In this document: piece by piece, positions 10,637 to 19,531 of the stretch
Numbering within the stretch: the first letter of the stretch is position 1
Layout of the letters: every line of letters begins with the position of its first letter
Assembly (NCBI GenBank): GCA_047602475.1
Contig: JASGHE010000002.1
Location: forward strand, 1,612,001 to 1,676,000
Direction: 5' to 3'
Length of the DNA stretch: 64,000 nt
Source: JAEUIE01 sp047602475
GTDB taxonomy: Bacteria; Planctomycetota; Planctomycetia; Gemmatales; HRBIN36
Position numbers and translations under genes: made by a program
The notes under the pieces: generated by a model
The model's input: the letters and a program-made list of their open reading frames with translations, nothing else
Databases searched by the model: none
Told to the model about the DNA's origin: nothing

Positions 10637-10911
10637 TCGCTACATCCTCAAGCTTGGCATGAACGCCTGCTACCTTATCTTATGACAAGAATCTTGCCTA
10701 GATGATGTGGTCTACACGACTTACACACTTCTATTCGCTTTTGTTTCTCGACGGTTTTCGCATTCGTTCACAATCGCAGAGGGAATTGTACCCTGAGTCA
10801 GAGTATTCATGGGTGATCACAATTTGGATTCGATCATTGTGCTGCCTTCTCTTTGGCGATACCGGTAAACCCATATCATAGAGTCATCATTCCTCATTAA
10901 CATCGTTGAAT
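10637..10911. other. Divergent intergenic region between the export operon and rimO
   Basis: About 275 bases with no credible ORF. It separates the minus-strand HlyD gene from the plus-strand rimO and must hold both promoters. I see no clear hairpin, repeat or recognisable operator. Confidence 0.5.
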
Positions 10912-12369
10912 ATGCCAACCTCATCTCCCGTTAAGGGAACGCTTGCTTTCGTTACCCTTGGCTGTGCCAAGAACCTTGTCGATTCCGAAAGGATGCTGGG
11001 GCATCTTGCCATTGATGGATACGCCATCGTACCGGAAGCCGACGGGGCTGATGTGGTTGTGATCAATACCTGTGGCTTCATCGAAGCAGCCCGGCAGGAA
11101 TCGCTTGGTGTCATCCGGGAGATGATTGACCTGAAGGACCAGGGCAAGCTCAAGGCTGTGGTCGTGGCCGGCTGCCTGGCTGAGCGTAAGAAGGATACGC
11201 TGCTGCAAGAAGTGCCAGGTATTGATCACCTGGTGGGTGTTTTTGGACGTGAAGAGATCACCGCTGTCTGCGACAAGGTTTTAGACGGCAAGATGGATGA
11301 GCCAGTGATCAGGAAGTTCAACGTCAGGAAGAAGAACGAGATCATCAAGCCGAGCAGGAAGCTGAGCCTGAACATTGCTCCGCCCAAGCCTGATCTATTG
11401 AAGGAACAGCGCTCGCTGTTCAAGCCGGCCCCGGTGAGGGCGTTGCCTGACGATGCCCGGCTCCGCATCACACCACGGCACTTTGCTTATTTGAAGATCA
11501 GTGAAGGTTGCGATAGGCTTTGCACGTTCTGTGCCATCCCCGGCATGCGTGGTAAGCATGCGACCAAGCCCATCGAACAGGTCATCCTGGAGGCTAAGGA
11601 ACTGGCTGCGGACGGCGTGCGGGAACTGAACATCGTCGCTCAGGACAGCACTTACTATGGCATGGATCTTTATGGAAAGCCACGTCTGGATGATCTGCTC
11701 AAGGAATTAGACAAGGTCAAAGGCATCGACTGGATTAGAGTGCTCTACGTCTATCCGATGTATCTGACCGATTCGTTGCTGAAGGTGCTGAGTTCAGCGA
11801 AGAAGATCGTGCCCTACATCGATATGCCCTTGCAACACATCAACGATACGATGCTGAAACGCATGAGCAGGAAGGTGAATCGGAAGCAGACGGAAGAGTT
11901 GATCGGCAAACTCAGGCAGGCGATTCCGGGGCTGGTGATGCGAACCACGTTCATCGTGGGCTTCCCCGGCGAGACGGAAGAACAGTTTCAGGAACTGTGC
12001 GACTTCGCCACCGAGATGCACTTCGAGCGGGCAGGGGTCTTTACCTATTCCTTCGAGCCAGGTACGCCGGCGATGAAGCTGCCTAATCATCTGCCGGAAG
12101 AGGTCAAGAACGAACGGCGTGACAGGCTGATGAAGACGCAGCAGAAGGTTGCTTTTGCCTGGAGTCATAAGCAGGTAGGGCAGACGCTGGACGTGCTGAT
12201 TGACAGCCCCGACCCCGAAACGCCCGGCTGGTGGCTGGGCCGTTCGTTTGCCGATGCTCCGGATATTGATCCGATAGTGAAAGTAAAAGGGAAGAAGATT
12301 GAAACTGGTGATTTACTTCCCGTGAAGATTACCGCAGCGGAAGGGTATGATTTATTGGGGAAGGCGTAG
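10912..12369 (+). CDS. rimO: Ribosomal protein uS12 methylthiotransferase RimO
   Basis: Radical-SAM enzyme that adds a methylthio group to the conserved aspartate of ribosomal protein S12. ATG 10912 is preferred over an in-frame TTG six bases earlier. The 485-aa protein has an N-terminal UPF0004 domain (FVTLGCAKNLVDSERMLG, with further cysteines in NTCGF and AGCLAE for the auxiliary cluster). The radical-SAM C-x3-C-x2-C motif is at residues 200, 204 and 207 (CDRLCTFCAIPG). A C-terminal TRAM-like domain (GQTLDVLIDSPDPE...) follows. LGCAKN and the PG after the cysteines favour RimO over MiaB. It is somewhat longer than usual because of an insertion before the SAM domain (about residues 130-185, lysine-rich). 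Confidence 0.95.
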   Translation: MPTSSPVKGTLAFVTLGCAKNLVDSERMLGHLAIDGYAIVPEADGADVVVINTCGFIEAARQESLGVIREMIDLKDQGKLKAVVVAGCLAERKKDTLLQEVPGIDHLVGVFGREEITAVCDKVLDGKMDEPVIRKFNVRKKNEIIKPSRKLSLNIAPPKPDLLKEQRSLFKPAPVRALPDDARLRITPRHFAYLKISEGCDRLCTFCAIPGMRGKHATKPIEQVILEAKELAADGVRELNIVAQDSTYYGMDLYGKPRLDDLLKELDKVKGIDWIRVLYVYPMYLTDSLLKVLSSAKKIVPYIDMPLQHINDTMLKRMSRKVNRKQTEELIGKLRQAIPGLVMRTTFIVGFPGETEEQFQELCDFATEMHFERAGVFTYSFEPGTPAMKLPNHLPEEVKNERRDRLMKTQQKVAFAWSHKQVGQTLDVLIDSPDPETPGWWLGRSFADAPDIDPIVKVKGKKIETGDLLPVKITAAEGYDLLGKA

Positions 12370-12387
12370 TCGTTCACAGGAGCTTCC

Positions 12388-13962
12388 ATGTCGAGTCAGT
12401 CTCCGAAACGGTCATTTTTCACCGGCTACTGGATTCCACTCACCATCGTCGTCATCGGCGTGATCGCTCAGATCGTCAACTGGTCGATGGTGCTGGTGCC
12501 CAAGTTCGGCAACTCGGCTCAGGTCGTCATTGGCAGATATCTCTACATGCTGGTGGCGGGGCTGATGCTCATCTGGCTGCTCTTCACGCGGCAGGTCAGC
12601 AGAACTATCAAATATGTCGTCTTTGGCCTGGTAGCGGCAGTGGTTGGATTGGGCTTTCTGGCCATCAGAGACATCGAGAACACCGGCAACAATAACTACG
12701 TGTTCCACTTCCGCTGGGAGAAGACACAGGATGAACGGTTGGCTGAACTGAAGGCAGTGCCTGTATCCGCTCCAGCTAACATGGAACTCGATGCTAACGC
12801 TCCGAAGCTCACTGATTTCCTTGGCCCCAAGCGGGATGGCATCGTTCCCGGCCCCAAGTTGGTAGGCGACCTGGCTAAGAACGCACCCAAAGAAGTCTGG
12901 CGGCGTCCGGTCGGTGGTGGCTATGCAGCTTGTGTGCTGGCTGGAGGATTAGCGGTCACGATCGAACAGCGTGGCGACGATGAAGTTGTAGTGGCCTATG
13001 ACCTGGCGACTGGCAACGAACGCTGGACGAAGAGCTATCCGGGCCATTTCAAGGAAAGCCTCGGAGGCAATGGGCCACGGGCGACGCCGACCATCGCGGA
13101 TAACGAGGTCTTTATCCTTGGGGCTGGTGGTCTGCTGGCTGCACTCGACCTGGCGACTGGCACTGAGAAGTGGAAGACTAACATCCTCAAGGATGCCTCA
13201 GCGGACAATATTACCTGGGGGATGTGCGGCGCTCCGCTGGTCACCACTGATAAGGTGATCGTCAATCCAGGCGGCACTCAGGCTCATGGTCTCATTGCTT
13301 ACGACCGCAAGACGGGGAAGCCGGTGTGGAACGCAGGCAACTCCAAGGCTGCTTACGCCACGCCTGTTTTGGCTACCATTGCAGGGCAAGAGATGGTGTT
13401 GGTCTTCGATGCTTCTGGTACGGCCGGATATGATCTGAAGACCGGCAAAGAGCTTTGGCGATATGCTTTCTCTTCGACCAACAGTATCAATGTTGCACAA
13501 CCACTGGCTCTTCCTGGCGATCAGGTCTTCGTCTCTGCTGGTTACGATGCGGGGGCCATTCTCCTGCAGATCAAGAAAGAGGGCGAGACCTGGTCTGCTA
13601 CGCCGCTCTGGCAGAACAAACGGCTCAAGTGCAAGATGAGCTCAGCCATCTACTACGATGGTTATCTCTACGGCATGGATGACGGCGTGATGGCTTGTCT
13701 GGATGCCAAGACCGGCGACCGCAAATGGAAGGGCGGACGGTATGGCCACGGTCAGATTCTACTTCGTGACAATATCTTCGTAATTATGGGTGAAGCGGGT
13801 GATCTGATCTTCGTCGCTGCTGACCCCAAAGCTCATCGGGAACTGGGCAAGCTGGCGGTGCTTCCGGGCGGGAAAGTCTGGAATGCCCCGGCCCTGGCTG
13901 GTAACATGCTCCTGCTGCGCAATCATTTTGAAGCGGTGCTCCTGAAACTGGCGACCGAGTAA
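12388..13962 (+). CDS. Membrane-anchored PQQ-like beta-propeller protein
   Basis: A 524-aa protein with three N-terminal membrane helices (about residues 14-34, 46-66 and 73-93), then a periplasmic propeller of PQQ-type repeats. Recurrent blocks such as VVVAYDLATGNERWTKSYPG, LAALDLATGTEKW, LIAYDRKTGKPVW and GYDLKTGKELWRY mark individual blades. No catalytic residues of quinoprotein dehydrogenases are evident, so it may be a scaffold like BamB or a sensor rather than an enzyme. It follows rimO by 18 nt and precedes a membrane-protein gene by 4 nt, suggesting one transcript. Confidence 0.85.
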   Translation: MSSQSPKRSFFTGYWIPLTIVVIGVIAQIVNWSMVLVPKFGNSAQVVIGRYLYMLVAGLMLIWLLFTRQVSRTIKYVVFGLVAAVVGLGFLAIRDIENTGNNNYVFHFRWEKTQDERLAELKAVPVSAPANMELDANAPKLTDFLGPKRDGIVPGPKLVGDLAKNAPKEVWRRPVGGGYAACVLAGGLAVTIEQRGDDEVVVAYDLATGNERWTKSYPGHFKESLGGNGPRATPTIADNEVFILGAGGLLAALDLATGTEKWKTNILKDASADNITWGMCGAPLVTTDKVIVNPGGTQAHGLIAYDRKTGKPVWNAGNSKAAYATPVLATIAGQEMVLVFDASGTAGYDLKTGKELWRYAFSSTNSINVAQPLALPGDQVFVSAGYDAGAILLQIKKEGETWSATPLWQNKRLKCKMSSAIYYDGYLYGMDDGVMACLDAKTGDRKWKGGRYGHGQILLRDNIFVIMGEAGDLIFVAADPKAHRELGKLAVLPGGKVWNAPALAGNMLLLRNHFEAVLLKLATE

Positions 13963-13966
13963 GCGA

Positions 13967-15034
13967 ATGAAGTTGACCACCACCCATATCGATTGGATCA
14001 ACATCGGTTTGATGCTGATCTCGGCTGTGGCAGCCTATGTGTTGCCGTTCGAGGTGTTTCTCTTTTCCTACGCTGTACTTGGCCCGCTGCACTACCTCAC
14101 CGAAATCAGTTGGCTTCACGAGAGGAAGTATTTCACCACCGGGGCTCGTGATGCGATTGTGTTGATCCTGTTAGGCGTGCTCTTGTTTGGAACGTCAGTG
14201 ATCATCCCGAAGTACTTTCCCCCTGCGGAGAATGCTTCGGCACAAGTGAAACAAACCTTCCAGCAGCAGCTTAACCAGGCTGGGGCGACGATCATCTATC
14301 TTGCCTTCATGGGCGCCCTGGCGATGACGACGTTTCGCACGCTCGGTAGCAAAGTGCTGTTCATGCTGGCAGCGGGGTTGTTCCTGGTGGCTCTGCTCAA
14401 AGTGCAGGTATGGGTGTTGTTCTTTATCGTCTTTCTCCCGACACTGGTGCATGTCTTCGTTTTTACAGCGGCGTTTATGTTACTGGGGGCGCTGAAGAGC
14501 CGAAGTGTCCCTGGGCTCATTGCATTCGTCTTACTACTTACGATTGGTGCGACTTTGCTCTTCTATCGCCCGGAAGTGACGACAACGGTCTCGGAAGGAG
14601 TACGCAGCCATTATCGGTTCTTTGTCGAACTCAATCGCTGGTTGGCTCAACTCTTTGGGCAGGTGTGGACGGAGAAGGATCAAGCCTATCAAACGCAACT
14701 CGGTGTGGCACTCATGCGTTTCATCGCCTTTGCTTACACGTACCACTACCTCAACTGGTTCTCGAAGACCTCGATCATCAAGTGGCACCAGGTGAACCGG
14801 ATTCGACTTGTGGTCATTGCTGTGCTTTGGTTGATGGCAGTGTTCCTCTATTGGTGGGACTATTATTACGGCTTCATCGCTTTGTACACGTTGAGCTTCC
14901 TGCACGTGTTTCTCGAGTTTCCGCTCAATTGGCGCTGCTTCATTGATCTTGGCCGGGAAGTACGGGGCATCAGTCAGAATGGTTGGGCGAGGCAACCCGT
15001 GCTGAAGCCCAGCCAGGGTTCACATTCAACTTGA
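13967..15034 (+). CDS. Polytopic membrane protein with conserved-looking histidine motifs
   Basis: A 355-aa protein with about nine hydrophobic segments spread over its length. Several histidines lie at helix ends in motif-like settings: GPLHYLTEISWLHERKYF (near residue 43), PTLVHVFVFTA, YTYHYLNWFSK and LSFLHVFLEF. Such patterns can mark metal or heme sites in membrane oxidases, but I cannot assign the family. Similar proteins have, I recall, sometimes been labelled as beta-carotene monooxygenase-like, without proof. It sits 4 nt after the PQQ propeller gene and 4 nt before a secreted prolyl oligopeptidase, so the three are likely co-expressed. Confidence 0.7.
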   Translation: MKLTTTHIDWINIGLMLISAVAAYVLPFEVFLFSYAVLGPLHYLTEISWLHERKYFTTGARDAIVLILLGVLLFGTSVIIPKYFPPAENASAQVKQTFQQQLNQAGATIIYLAFMGALAMTTFRTLGSKVLFMLAAGLFLVALLKVQVWVLFFIVFLPTLVHVFVFTAAFMLLGALKSRSVPGLIAFVLLLTIGATLLFYRPEVTTTVSEGVRSHYRFFVELNRWLAQLFGQVWTEKDQAYQTQLGVALMRFIAFAYTYHYLNWFSKTSIIKWHQVNRIRLVVIAVLWLMAVFLYWWDYYYGFIALYTLSFLHVFLEFPLNWRCFIDLGREVRGISQNGWARQPVLKPSQGSHST

Positions 15035-15038
15035 AGGA

Positions 15039-17147
15039 ATGCACATGCATCGTCACTTCTCCTGGCTGTTCCTTCTTCTCCTGGTCAGTGTCGGCGTCAG
15101 CCAGGAAGCGGCTCAGCCACCCGTTGCCAAGATCAAACCGAAGCAGACGGTTATTCATGGCGAGACGCTGGTCGACAACTATTTCTACTTCCGGGAGAAA
15201 GAGAACCCTGAAGTGATCGACTATCTCAACAAAGAGAATGCCTACATGCAGGCGATGATGCAACCAACGCAGAAGCTGCAGGAAAAGCTCTATCAGGAGT
15301 TTCTCAGCCATACCAAGCAGACGGATCTCTCGGTGCCGACGCTCAGCAATGGGTATTGGTACTATGCCCGCACCATCGAAGGCCAGCAGTATCCGATTCA
15401 TTGCCGCAAGAAGGGTTCGGTCGAAGCTAAAGAAGAGGTGATGCTCGATGTGAATGAACTTGCCAAGCCGCACAAGTTTTACACGATTGAGTCGGAAGCG
15501 GTCAGCTACGACAATCGTTATCTGGCTTTTACGGTGGATACGACCGGGTTTCGTCAGCATAAGTTGATGGTCAAGGACTTGTCGACGGGCCAGATGCTAC
15601 CCGATACCGCTTCCAGGGTACACGCTCCGCAGTGGACTGCTGACGGCAAATATCTCTTCTACATCGTGGAAGACGAACAGACCAAGCGGGCACACAGGCT
15701 CTATCGCCAGGAGTTGGGCAAGGACTCGAAGTCAGCCACGCTTCTTTACGATGAGAAAGACGAGCTTTTTGAATTAGGTTTATCTCATACCTTGGATCGG
15801 AAATATCTCGTGCTCACGATTGGGAGTTCGGAATCGACCGAGGTGCATGTGTTGCCCGCTGAGGAGCCGAGTAAGGAGTGGACGATTCTTCGGCCTCGTG
15901 AGGAGAACCATCGATATTACCTGGAGGGGCATCGCAACGATCACTTCTACCTGAGGACTAATCAGAACGCCAAGAACTTCAAGCTGATCAAGACACCGAG
16001 CAAGCAAAAGGGGGAATGGACCGAGTTGCTACCTCATCGGCCTGATACGTTGCTGGAATCGGTGACGGTGTTCCAGGACCAGATGGTGGTCGATGAAAAA
16101 CATGGCGGCTTGGATCGGCTGGTGGTCTACGACAATCAGATGAAACCCCAGACGATCAAGATGAATGAACCAACTTACTCTCTTTCAGCCGGCGCTAATG
16201 CCGAGTTTCAGACGAAAACGTTTCGGTACATCTACACGTCCTTTGTCACGCCGACTTCAGTCTTTGAGTACGATGTAAATACCCATGAAAGCAAGCTGCT
16301 CAAGGAGCAGGAAGTCCCCGGCGGGTACGACCGGAAGAAGTACGAGACCGAACGGGTCTGGGTCACTGCCCGTGACGGTGTTAAGGTGCCGATGTCGCTG
16401 GTCTACAAGAAGGGGTTGAATAAAGATGGCAGTGCAGGGTGCCTGCTCAATGGCTACGGAGCCTATGGCCTGCCTTCGCCGGCTAGCTTCTCCGAAACGA
16501 ACCTGAGCTTGCTAGATCGTGGTTTCGTCTATGCCATCGCCCACATTCGGGGAGGCAATGAGATGGGCGAGCCCTGGCACGATGACGGGAAGATGCTCAA
16601 GAAGAAGAACACATTCTTTGATTTCATCGATTGTGGCAACTGGCTCTGCGAGCAGAAGTATACCAGCCACGACAAGCTCGCCATCATGGGCGGCTCAGCG
16701 GGTGGCTTGCTCATAGGGGCAACCATTCACCTGGCTGGCCCGGGGTTTTGCAAGACAGCCATCCTTGATGTGCCCTTTGTCGATGTCATCAACACCATGC
16801 TCGATGAAACGATACCACTGACGTTCCCTGAGTTCCTCGAATGGGGAAATCCGAAGAAGAAGGCAGAGTACGACTACATGAAGACGTATTGCCCCTACAC
16901 GAACATGCCGAAACGAAATTACCCGGCTATGCTGGTGCTGACCAGCTTGAACGACAGCCAGGTGATGTATTGGGAGCCGAGCAAGTACGTAGCCAAGTTG
17001 AGAACGGTGAAGCAGGGCACTGAGCCGTTGTTGCTCAAGTGCAACATGAACGCCGGCCACGGCGGCGCTTCGGGCCGGTACGAGACGCTCAAGGAAGAGG
17101 CGTTCTCTTTTGCCTTCATCCTTTGGCAGATTGGCGTGAAGGAGTAA
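15039..17147 (+). CDS. Prolyl oligopeptidase family serine peptidase (S9A), exported
   Basis: A 702-aa peptidase with a signal peptide (MHMHRHFSWLFLLLLVSVGVSQ). Residues about 30-430 form the N-terminal propeller. The C-terminal alpha/beta hydrolase domain carries the nucleophile in GGSAGG (Ser about 553), the acid in SLNDSQ (Asp about 639) and the base in AGHGG (His about 674). The family cleaves after proline in short peptides; export suggests use on extracellular or periplasmic peptides. GGA just upstream of ATG 15039 acts as ribosome binding site. The gene ends at a clear hairpin with T-rich 3' arm, closing the transcript that starts at rimO. Confidence 0.95.
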   Translation: MHMHRHFSWLFLLLLVSVGVSQEAAQPPVAKIKPKQTVIHGETLVDNYFYFREKENPEVIDYLNKENAYMQAMMQPTQKLQEKLYQEFLSHTKQTDLSVPTLSNGYWYYARTIEGQQYPIHCRKKGSVEAKEEVMLDVNELAKPHKFYTIESEAVSYDNRYLAFTVDTTGFRQHKLMVKDLSTGQMLPDTASRVHAPQWTADGKYLFYIVEDEQTKRAHRLYRQELGKDSKSATLLYDEKDELFELGLSHTLDRKYLVLTIGSSESTEVHVLPAEEPSKEWTILRPREENHRYYLEGHRNDHFYLRTNQNAKNFKLIKTPSKQKGEWTELLPHRPDTLLESVTVFQDQMVVDEKHGGLDRLVVYDNQMKPQTIKMNEPTYSLSAGANAEFQTKTFRYIYTSFVTPTSVFEYDVNTHESKLLKEQEVPGGYDRKKYETERVWVTARDGVKVPMSLVYKKGLNKDGSAGCLLNGYGAYGLPSPASFSETNLSLLDRGFVYAIAHIRGGNEMGEPWHDDGKMLKKKNTFFDFIDCGNWLCEQKYTSHDKLAIMGGSAGGLLIGATIHLAGPGFCKTAILDVPFVDVINTMLDETIPLTFPEFLEWGNPKKKAEYDYMKTYCPYTNMPKRNYPAMLVLTSLNDSQVMYWEPSKYVAKLRTVKQGTEPLLLKCNMNAGHGGASGRYETLKEEAFSFAFILWQIGVKE

Positions 17148-17150
17148 TGC

Positions 17151-17190
17151 AAAAGCAGCATCCCAGACGGGCGTCCGGGGTACTGCTTTT
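17151..17190 (+). terminator. Intrinsic terminator after the prolyl oligopeptidase gene
   Basis: AAAAGCAG (17151-17158) pairs with CTGCTTTT (17183-17190) and encloses a GC-rich inner section (CCCAGACGGGCGTCCGGGG). It lies 4 nt past the stop codon. The 3' arm ends in four T. Confidence 0.75.
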
Positions 17191-17215
17191 CGTTCAGTAG
17201 TGATCTTAAATCAAC

Positions 17216-17497
17216 TTAAGCAATCATTCTGACCAGCTTCTTGGAGGCAGCGGGGATGTTCAGCGTCGTGGTTTGAGTCCACTTGCCGGCGTCGGCTGCG
17301 CCGTTCCAGCGTTGCAGCGAGATCGACTTGATCATCGCTCGCTCGTCTTCTTCTAGGACATCGAAGTAAGCAGCGGAATAGCCCTCGCGGATTTTCTGGG
17401 AGGACATACCCAGAAACAACAGCGCCTCACGGCCATCTTCAAAGTTAGCAATGGCGCGCCAACACTGGGGCTTGGATTCGGTCAGGAATGAAGGCAT
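17216..17497 (-). CDS. Small hypothetical protein
   Basis: A 93-aa soluble protein starting ATG 17497, with no signal peptide or helix. It contains a plausible beta-rich fold (WRAIANFEDGREALLFLGMS... and a C-terminal TTTLNIPAASKKLVRMIA). It is flanked by a terminator on its 3' side and faces the ispE region on its 5' side. No family recognised; the composition and codon usage look like a real gene. Confidence 0.6.
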   Translation of the reverse strand: MPSFLTESKPQCWRAIANFEDGREALLFLGMSSQKIREGYSAAYFDVLEEDERAMIKSISLQRWNGAADAGKWTQTTTLNIPAASKKLVRMIA

Positions 17498-17814
17498 CGG
17501 GGGAAACCCTCCATGGTTTAAGAAGAAGACTGGAACTCCGCCAGTCGTTTGTGAAGTCGTATTATGATGATCGCACTACTGTATGTCAAAAGAAATCTCT
17601 TGGAATTCTTCAAGTTTTCTTGACACATCGGGCTTGACCTGCTTTACCCGGAAGGCTACCATCGCCCCAATCTGTGTGGCTTGTCATACGGATACATCAA
17701 AGGAATACCGCCAGGAGGAAGCCTCTGCTCCCGGCATGAAGGAGATGGAACTCCCATTGAGACTCGCTGTGGTAGTGTTCATTTCTTTCTCGCACCGCTT
17801 CGCAGGTTGATCTC
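17498..17814. other. Intergenic region upstream of ispE
   Basis: About 317 bases. A plus-strand frame at 17583-17810 exists but lacks a ribosome binding site and recognisable features, and I do not accept it. The region probably holds divergent promoters for the small hypothetical gene and for ispE. Confidence 0.4.
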
Positions 17815-18768
17815 ATGCATGATGATGTGCCCACCGCATTAAGGTTGGCCGCCCCTGCCAAGATCAATCTCTTTCTCGAAGTGTCAGGGCGTCGGGCAGA
17901 TGGTTACCACGAACTCGTCACCTGCATGGCACCGCTGGCCTGGGCTGATGAACTAACCTTCACTGCCGCTGACCAGTTGTCCCTGACTTGCGACGATCCG
18001 TCTCTTCCCCTGGATGCCAATAACCTGGTGCTCAAGGCTGCTTTAGCTCTTCAGCGCCATGTGGCTACGAATCAGGGCGCAGCGATTGGCTTAACCAAGC
18101 GAATCCCTTCGCCGGCAGGACTGGGTGGTGGCAGCAGCGATGCAGCGATCACACTCCGCGGGCTGAATCAACTTTGGAACACGCAACTGAGCGATTCTGA
18201 GTTGATGACCTTGGCGGCTCAGATTGGCAGCGATGTCCCTTTCTTCCTGGCTCAGTCGTGGGCCTGGTGTCGGGGACGAGGCGAGCAGGTGACAGCCTTC
18301 AAGTCGGGGCTTAGTATTCCTCTCTTGCTGGTGTGTCCGCTGGTTGGTCTCAGCACTGCTGCGGTCTATCAATCCTTAACCGCTCCTCCGCTTAATGTGG
18401 GGAAGCAGCAGGCTCGGAGCGAAAGCTCGATGATCGAGGCGATCAGGATGAGAAGCCTTGAACTCATTGGGAAAGAACTCTTCAATCGCCTGCAACCGCC
18501 TGCCGAGCGGTGCCTGCCTTTGGTAGGTGAACTTCGGCAACTGTTCGAGCAGGCTGCAACGCAAGGACTTTGCACAGGCAGCATGATGTCGGGCAGTGGC
18601 AGCAGTTACTTCGCGGTATGTCGCAGCCGGCAGGAAACCCAGCAACTGGCTCGATACGTTCAACAACACTGGGATGGTGGAGTACTTACACAAGGCATGG
18701 GGACGGCTGAACCAAAGCCTGGCTCTCCGGAACGGACTCTACGACTGATCGTCACCAGTACGATGTAA
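17815..18768 (+). CDS. ispE: 4-diphosphocytidyl-2-C-methyl-D-erythritol kinase
   Basis: Phosphorylates CDP-methylerythritol in the non-mevalonate isoprenoid pathway. The 317-aa GHMP kinase starts at ATG 17815. PAKINLFLEVSGRRADGYHEL (about residues 14-33) holds the catalytic lysine and substrate residues. The ATP loop PSPAGLGGGSSDAA is at 98-111, GSDVPFFL carries the catalytic aspartate, and MSGSGSSYFA is the third GHMP motif. Slightly longer than the usual 280-300 aa. Downstream lies a spoVG-like gene; the ispE-spoVG order is also common in Firmicutes, which supports both assignments. Confidence 0.95.
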   Translation: MHDDVPTALRLAAPAKINLFLEVSGRRADGYHELVTCMAPLAWADELTFTAADQLSLTCDDPSLPLDANNLVLKAALALQRHVATNQGAAIGLTKRIPSPAGLGGGSSDAAITLRGLNQLWNTQLSDSELMTLAAQIGSDVPFFLAQSWAWCRGRGEQVTAFKSGLSIPLLLVCPLVGLSTAAVYQSLTAPPLNVGKQQARSESSMIEAIRMRSLELIGKELFNRLQPPAERCLPLVGELRQLFEQAATQGLCTGSMMSGSGSSYFAVCRSRQETQQLARYVQQHWDGGVLTQGMGTAEPKPGSPERTLRLIVTSTM

Positions 18769-18870
18769 CACACTGATGATGCGAAGCCGCTGATCTCCCG
18801 AACGAAGCTGACTGAGGTTCAATTGGATGCGCCCTCAGGCTCAGAGGTTCATTTAGGAACCAGGGATTCA

Positions 18871-18876
18871 AGGAGG
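18871..18876 (+). promoter_or_regulatory. Strong ribosome binding site deciding the spoVG-like start
   Basis: AGGAGG lies 6 nt before GTG 18883, the codon that begins VQITEIRIKL, the normal SpoVG N-terminus. This favours the GTG start over in-frame codons further upstream. Confidence 0.8.
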
Positions 18877-18882
18877 ACAGCT

Positions 18883-19482
18883 GTGCAAATCACCGAAATC
18901 CGCATCAAGCTCATGGACGACAAGGAAAGCCGCAATGAACGATTGCTCGCTTTCTGCTCTGTGACGTTCGACCACATGTTCGTGGTTCGAGACCTGAAAA
19001 TCATCGAAGGCCTCAAAGGGCTCTTTGTTGCCATGCCCAGTCGCAAGCTGACCGACCGCTGTGGCGGCTGTAGCAGCAAGAACCACCTCCGTGCCCGTTT
19101 CTGCAACCAGTGTGGTTTCCGCCTTCAGGAAGATCGTGCACCTCGTGACGATCATGGTCGTGCCAAGCTTCATGCCGATGTCGCTCACCCCATCAATGCC
19201 AATGCTCGTGAGTTTGTTCAGAGCGGCATCATCCATGCCTTTCATGACGAGATGGACAAGGCTCAGCAGCCTGGCTACATCTGCCGCTATGATGAGCTGG
19301 ATGCCGGTGAAGAGACGGTCGGGCTGTACGAAAGCCTGGTCGGTGCTCCAATTAGTGGCGATGCCAGAACGCATCAGCCCCATCCGCCACGTGGCACGCC
19401 GATTCCCCGACGGGCTCCGGTTTCTGCACCGGTGCATGCCACCGTGGATCGCCCCGGCTTCGGCACAGGCGTGTACGAATAA
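18883..19482 (+). CDS. spoVG: SpoVG-family protein with C-terminal zinc ribbon
   Basis: Residues 1-80 (MQITEIRIKLMDDKESRNER...GLFVAMPSRK) match SpoVG, a small nucleic-acid-binding regulator. A four-cysteine zinc ribbon follows (CGGCSSKNHLRARFCNQCG, about residues 63-82 after the core). A tail of about 115 residues, rich in His and Pro at its end, is not recognised. Canonical SpoVG is 85-100 aa; this 199-aa form is an extended version. The zinc ribbon could add a second RNA or DNA contact. It lies about 110 nt downstream of ispE and is followed by a strong terminator. Confidence 0.85.
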   Translation: MQITEIRIKLMDDKESRNERLLAFCSVTFDHMFVVRDLKIIEGLKGLFVAMPSRKLTDRCGGCSSKNHLRARFCNQCGFRLQEDRAPRDDHGRAKLHADVAHPINANAREFVQSGIIHAFHDEMDKAQQPGYICRYDELDAGEETVGLYESLVGAPISGDARTHQPHPPRGTPIPRRAPVSAPVHATVDRPGFGTGVYE

Positions 19483-19505
19483 GTGCTGTTGATTTAAGTA
19501 AAGAG

Positions 19506-19526
19506 CCGACGGGTTTATCCCGTCGG
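19506..19526 (+). terminator. Intrinsic terminator between the spoVG-like and AAA genes
   Basis: CCGACGGG and CCCGTCGG form a perfect 8-bp stem around TTTAT, followed by TGTTTT. The opposite strand has CTCTTT after the stem, so it may serve both convergent genes. Confidence 0.85.
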
Positions 19527-19531
19527 TGTTT

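Noticed and set aside
17583..17810. Possible small protein with a CVACH heme-like motif
   Set aside because: No ribosome binding site, no signal peptide and no PSCyt context; CxxCH in 75 residues can occur by chance.
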